Source: Baffinella frigidus
Taxonomy: Eukaryota > Cryptophyceae > Cryptomonadales > Baffinellaceae
DNA: 19,509 nt
Direction: 5' to 3'
NCBI GenBank assembly: GCA_026770585.1
Contig: MU647382.1
Span: 44,393-63,901, forward strand
This document shows positions 9,602-15,600 of this stretch, piece by piece. The stretch's first letter is position 1, and each line of letters opens with the position of its first letter. The notes beneath the pieces were generated by a model. It did no database searches and was not told where the DNA came from. It worked only from the letters and a program-made list of their open reading frames with translations. Made by a program: the position numbers and the translations under genes.

Positions 9602-12600
9602 ACACCCTCAACTAGTGTGTTATCTCCTGTACCCTACACCCTCACCAATTTTTGAACTAGTGTGTTATCTGTACCCTCCATCCTCACTAATTTTCTATCT
9701 GTTGCAGAAGGTATACATCCCCCTCACACTTTGAACTATTTCTCCCACTTTACACCCTACACCCTATATCCTTAACCCTGAGCCTCAAAACCTGACTGCA
9801 CCTGAAGATGGTGCTGTCAGGCTCCTTATGTGAGGACTTCGACATAACCCCCCCCAAGGTACAAAACCCTACCACCCACGCTCGCGTGTGCGCAGCATTT
9901 ATTAACTAATTTATAATCGCTCTTTTATCGCTTGGGCGCAGTATTTATTGGCTACTTGTGATTTAACTTATTTGCAATTCTTCGATCGTCGACAATAACC
10001 TACATTTCTTCGATCGCAACTAATTTACAATTCTTGGTTCGCAACTCATCTACAATTCTTGGTTCGCAGATGATCAAGGACCCGAAGGGGAAGACGCCCG
10101 AGGAGTGGGACGAGCGCTCTAGTTAACTAAATCCACGCTCGCGTGTGCGCAGCATTTATTAACTGATTTCAGTACATATTCATTTTAATTTAATCATGAA
10201 ATGATTTATATTCGCTTGCGTAGTTGACTCATTTTCAATCGCTCGTTCGCAGACGATCAAGGAGAAGCCCGAGGAGTGGGACGAGCGTTTTTTGGCTCCT
10301 CACTCAGCATTAACTTCAATTTAACCAATTCATATCGCCTTTACGTGATTTATAATCGCCGTTTTATCGCTTGTGCGCACAGCATTTGTTAACTAATTGT
10401 GAGTTGACTAATTTGCAATTCTTGGTTCGCAGACGATCCAGGACCCGAAGGGCAAGAAGTACCGAGGAGTGAGACGAGCGCGAGATTTCGCTTGTTGTGA
10501 GAACCGAGGATAGGATGAGCCTGCCTCGGGATGACGTTGCCTTCACAGTTGTCCGCAGCATGAATCAACCACCTGTAATTCAAGTCCTTAACACCACGTC
10601 GCCTTTTTGTAACTTACAATCAACTTTTTCGCCTGTGCGCAGCATTAGTTGACTAATTTAACTCAACAAATTCTTGGTTCGCAGACGATCAAGGACCCCA
10701 AGGGGAAGAAGCCCGAGGAGTGGGACGAGCGCGAGGAGATCGCGGACCCCGCGGACGTCAAGCCCGCCGGCCACGACGACATCCCCAAGCAGGTAATATT
10801 GTAAACATATTGTAAAAACAGTGTACAGTGAGTTGTAAAAACATTGTATATTGAATTGTACAGTTATAGCGTGAGTCGTGCAGTTATAAAGGCAGTTGTA
10901 CAGTTGTATAGTTAGTTATACAGTTGTAGGGTTCGGTGCACAGTTGTATAGTTGGTTTTACAGTTGGAGAGTTGTAGGGAAAGAATAGATCGCGGACCCA
11001 GCCCGCCGGCCACGACGACATCCTCAAGCAGGCCCACACACGAAACTTCTGCTTCTTCTTCTTTGTTACTCTCGATACAGCTCCTAGATAGGCCCTTTAG
11101 CCAGTAACACACGAAACCCCACACCATAAGCCCTACCCCGTAAACCGTGGACACCAAGCGTTTTCGGGTTTAGGGTACACTCTTAACCACGCCGGGCACG
11201 ACGACATCCCTCCTCAACCCTAAACCCTAAACCCTAAACCCTAAACCCTAAACCCTAAACCCAGCAGGTTGCGAGCCCTGAACCATTTCACCCTACACCC
11301 TACACCCTACACCCTACACCCTGTGACCTACACCCAACACCCTACACCCTACACCCTACACCCTACACCCTACACCCTGAACCTTGTGACCTACACACTA
11401 CACCCTTCACCATACACCCTACACCCTACACCCTAAATTTCTCCCCACACCCCTAAAAGATGAGCAGGTTATAAAGCATAGTTTTATTCTCAAGTAAAGC
11501 ACGAGTCTTCTTGCTTTGTAGAGCGCCGACTCCCGAGGGAGGGGGGGGGGGGGGCGAGTCCCACCCCTCAATGGTGCAGTCAAGCTCGCTCTACCCAAAT
11601 CTTCTACCCAAATCTTAACCTGGATCAGGTGCCACCTAAACCCGAAACCCGAAACCCGAAACCCTTAACCCTAAAGCCACCACCAGATCGTGGACCCTGC
11701 TGCGGCGAAGCCGGAGGACTGGGACGACGAGTCTGACGGCGAGTGGTACCTCCCACACCCTACACCCTACACCCTACACACCACACACCACAACCTACAC
11801 ACCACACACCACACACCACACACCACACACCACACCCTACACCCTACACCCTACACCCTACACCCTACACCCTACACCCTATGAGGTGTGAGGATCTACA
11901 CCGTACATGCACTAGGTTTAGGGTGTAGGGAACTGGGGCGATGAGTCTTGACGGCAAGTGGTGCCCTCCCGGACCCTTCGGGATTTTGTACGGGAATTGG
12001 AGCCTCAACGTCAGATTAAGCCGGGAATTGGAGCTGGTGGGGAAGGAGTTGGGGCGGTTTTTGAAGGTTGGGGGCTGGGATGATGTCTGGCGGGGGGTGG
12101 TACACTCCCGAACCCTACAGGAGTACCTCGCTCATCAGAAACTGCCCCCCCCCCCTAGGACCACCATAGGGCCCTAGGCATAGCCCTACTGTAGGGTCGT
12201 AGGACGAGGCGGTTTCTTACAAGCGAGGTACCCCTGTACACCCTACGCCCTGCACCCTAGCAAATTCCATCGAGTACCAAACCCGAAACGAAGCCGGGGA
12301 ACCTCCACACTAGGATGCTAGAGGGGCCTGTTTAAAACCGATGTGCTTTTAAAAGAGAGCATTTGTGTAGTAACTTTCGTTGAATGGTCACGTGACTCTG
12401 CTCAAATTGCAAAGTCAGGAGGTTACTTAACCTTATCCTGGTACAAATATTTACAACCCCACATGTAAATAGGCCTCTCTAGCATTCTCGAGTGGTTGGA
12501 CGATGAGTCCTGACAGGGAGAATTGCTGCACCGGAACCAACCCTATACAGTACAAATTTTCATCCGGAACCCTATCTCTTAAGTGGCCAGTTGGCTCATA

Positions 12601-15600
12601 CGCCCTACCGTAGGGCCCTAGGACCTGCCTAGGACCTCTTGGCCATCAAATTTGACGGCATGGCCACTTCAGGGGTAAAACAGTACAACACTTCATCCAA
12701 CGCTACACCCCAAATCCAACACTGTAATAAATTTCATCAAATCCTGCACCCTACGCCCGAAGCCCGAAGCCCTAGCCCCACACCGCAGACTTCGAAGGGA
12801 TTTCGTGAATAACCCAGAAGCGCCCACCCTGAACACTAAACCCGAAACCTTACGCCGCAACATCTCATCAACGCCTACACCCTGAACACCACCCCGAACC
12901 ACCACCCCCACCCTAAACCTTGAACCCCACCCTAAACCCTAAACCCTAAACCCTAAACCCTAAACCCTAAACCCCAACCCTAAACGCGCCGCCCTGCAGG
13001 GACGCCGTAACCCCTGCAGGGGGTTACTTTTGATCTTCGTATACTGTTGTATACTCGGTGATATATGACTCTGGGTAGGTGACTCTCTAGAGCATCTTTC
13101 TGCTCTCGCGTGTCGCCTCCCAGGTGTGTCAAATCCAGGATGTAGGCTGAGCGATTTCTCTGCACGCTTCGCCGTGCAGGGGTCAACTTCTGAAGTGGGG
13201 CAACTCGAGGATGTAGGCTGAGCGATTTCCCGGCGTGCAGGAAATGCGCCGATGATACTTCTGAAGTGGATCAAATCCAGGATGTAGATTGAGTGATTTC
13301 CCGGCGAGCAGGGAGGCGCCGATGATGGACAACCCCGAGTTCAAGGGCGACTGGTTCCCCAAGATGATGAAGAACGAGGCCTACAAGGTGCTGCCAACGC
13401 TGAACCCGAAACGCTCAACCTCGAAGAACTCAAACCCGAAACGCTCTACCTCGAAGAACTCAAACCCGAAACGCTCGACCCTAGGTTCCAACACCTTACC
13501 ATTCACCCCGAAGCGCTAAACCCTAGACCCTCCAACCTGAACCCTGCACCCTGCACCCAGCATACCACACCCTAAACCCTCAACCCTCATCCCCAGCCCC
13601 TGCACTTGAAAGTGTAAAACCTCAATCTTAACCCCCACCCCCAAAGCCTCAACCCCATACCCCGCCCGTAGGGCATTTGGGTGGCGGATCCCAAACCCGG
13701 ACTTTCCGGACGACGCCGAGCCCTTTTTAAATATCGATTGCAGGCGTTTTGTACGGAGTTGGTCACGTGTCCGCCCGAAAAGCGGGCGGGCACGTGACCA
13801 AGCGTATGAAAATTACTACACACTACAGCCCCCCGGGTTTTAAAAAGGGAGTCTGATCCGCCTGGGACTTCGCGGACGACGCCGAACCCTACTCAACTCT
13901 AACTCGGAACCCTAAACATACCCCCGAAACTGCAGGGTAAGTGGGAGTTACCCCCGAAACTGCAGGACACCCCCCAAATTTACCCCCGAAACTGCAGGAC
14001 AAATCCTAAATTCACCCCCGAAACTGCAGGGCATCTGGGTGGCGGATGACATCCCCAACCCGGATTTCGCGGACGACGCCGAGCTGTACAACTTCGTCAA
14101 GGACAACGGCCTTGTGGGCTTCGAGCTCTGGCAGGTAACCGTCCGTAACGGCTTTTTTGTACGGGAATTGGAGCTTAAACGTCGGATTCGGCCGGGAATT
14201 GGAGCCGTTGGGAGGGGTTTTGGGGCAGCTCGCGATTTAAGGTAGATTTCGAGCTATACAACTTCGTTCAGGACAGCGGTCTTGTCGGCTTCGAGCTCTG
14301 GCAGGTCAGCACGCTTTTATTAGTCAACTTATCGTCAACTTATCACCCACGCCATATTTTTTAATTAAATGAAATATTATCAGGATTGGAGCCTCAACGT
14401 CGGATTCTGCCGGGGATCTAATCCCGCCGAGTATTCATAATGAATACGATTTTGGTGTATCTTAAGGGGTATAAATAAGACAGTCGGTCTATCTAGACTT
14501 CATTTAGAGCCTCAAGATTCAACAAAATCGAATCGGAGATCCCCGAAATCGTATCCATTATGAATACTCGTCCGGATGAGATCGGAGCCGTTGGGGGAGC
14601 TGGCGAGGGGTTAGGGTTTAGGGGTGAGGGTAGACGGCGAGGTGTAGCACGTTGGTCGCACGTGAGGCTTTCCAGAGGCGGGCCTCTCGGTTGCCGAGTC
14701 TCTCGCGTGCCAACCGGTTACGGACGGTTACCTGCCAGAGCTCGAAGCCCACAAGGCCGCTGTCCTTGACGAAGTTGTACAGCTCGGAACCTCACCCCAA
14801 AACCATAAACCCGAAGACCCGACGACCAGATTTTGTGGATTTCCGATACCATACAAACTCGTATCCCCAAACTGTACGCCCTGCACCACAGGTGAAGGCT
14901 GCATGTCACTCCTATGAAACTCCCCCTATCAACCTCCTATCAACCTCCGATCAACCTCCTATCAACCTCCTATTCAACCCTACGCCCTGCACGACAGGTG
15001 AAGGCTGCATGTCACTCCTATCAAACTCCTACTAAACTCCTATCAAACACCTATTAAATTAAACCCACGCCCCGACTCAGGTGAAGGCCGGAACGATCTT
15101 CGACAACATCCTGGTGTGCGACGACCCCGCCTACGCCAAGAGCGTCGCCGAGAAGACCATCGTCCCCTTCCAGGAGGTCCGGCGCCCCCCTACATCAAAT
15201 AGCGGATTTATATAATCTATATAATGATGTGTGGTACCTACGTGTAGAATGCCAGGTACGCTGGCAGTCGTAGCGTTGTGTTTTTAAGTAGTGGGACGAT
15301 CTTCGACAGCATCCTGGTGCATGATCATTTTGGTAATGCCAAGAGCGACGCCGAGAGGACCATCGTCCCCTTCCTGGTGGTCCGGCACCGCACTCTATCC
15401 CCCAACGCTTCGTATATGCAAGGTCTGGATTTGGTATATATGTATACGTCGTATACGTATGCGTCGTGTGTACACGTACACGTATACGACGTATGCATAT
15501 ACGTCGTAGCTGAGATGACATCCTGGTGTAGGACGACCCCGATTAGACCATCGTCCCCTTCCAGGAGGTCCGGCGCCCCCCTACATCAAATAGTGATTTA

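Larger units (their letters stand above)
9532..10684 (+). other. Intron 6 (1153 bp)
   Basis: Starts GTACCC, ends GGTTCGCAG. A TC repeat at 9561-9601 and a doubled AACTAGTGTGTTATCT (about 9610 and 9655) come first, then an exon 6 copy, then three tandem exon 7 copies, each with its own upstream TTCGCAG. The CGCTCGCGTGTGCGCAGCAT segment occurs at about 9879 and 10136. A candidate branch site GACTAAT lies 35 bases before the acceptor. Confidence 0.85.
10793..11686 (+). other. Intron 7 (894 bp)
   Basis: Starts GTAATA, ends CACCACCAG. The first 180 bases are a degenerate array near CAGTTGTATAGTTG. Then come two copies of the exon 7 3' end, a telomere-type CCCTAAA run, about 150 bases of CACCCTA units, a G-run at about 11541-11554, and CCCGAAA units just before the acceptor. 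Confidence 0.85.
11746..13311 (+). other. Intron 8 (1566 bp, the longest)
   Basis: Starts GTACCT, ends GGCGAGCAG. Contains an ACACCCT/ACACACC array at 11755-11882, three decayed exon 8 copies, element B1, an inverted-repeat element at 12312, element A2, a half G element near 12785, CCCTAAA repeats at 12915-12985, a reversed copy of repeat K at 13029-13103, and a 71-bp tandem repeat reaching the acceptor. Confidence 0.85.
13388..14029 (+). other. Intron 9 (642 bp)
   Basis: Starts GTGCTG, ends AACTGCAG. Starts with a 30-bp tandem unit (TCGAAGAACTCAAACCCGAA, repeated) at 13404-13480, then CCCTAAAC-type repeats, two decayed exon 10 copies, a strong hairpin, and four repeats of CCCCCGAAACTGCAGG ending in the true acceptor. 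Confidence 0.85.
14135..15080 (+). other. Intron 10 (946 bp)
   Basis: Starts GTAACC, ends CCCGACTCAG. Contains repeat P twice, a forward and an inverted copy of the exon 10 3' end, the family D element at 14415, ATCAACCTCCT tandem units at about 14928-14974, and two copies of the exon 11 acceptor region. Confidence 0.85.

Noticed and set aside
9709-9712. Possible 3-base microexon AAG between GTTGCAG and GTATAC, which would give PPKK as in animal calreticulin
   Set aside because: The phase fits, but a 3-base exon cannot be supported without transcript data, and exon 6 joins well to exon 7 without it.
15291-15377. Exon 11 copy as a mutually exclusive alternative exon
   Set aside because: No CAG acceptor in the right phase precedes it; the AGs in AAGTAGTG would shift the frame relative to exon 10.
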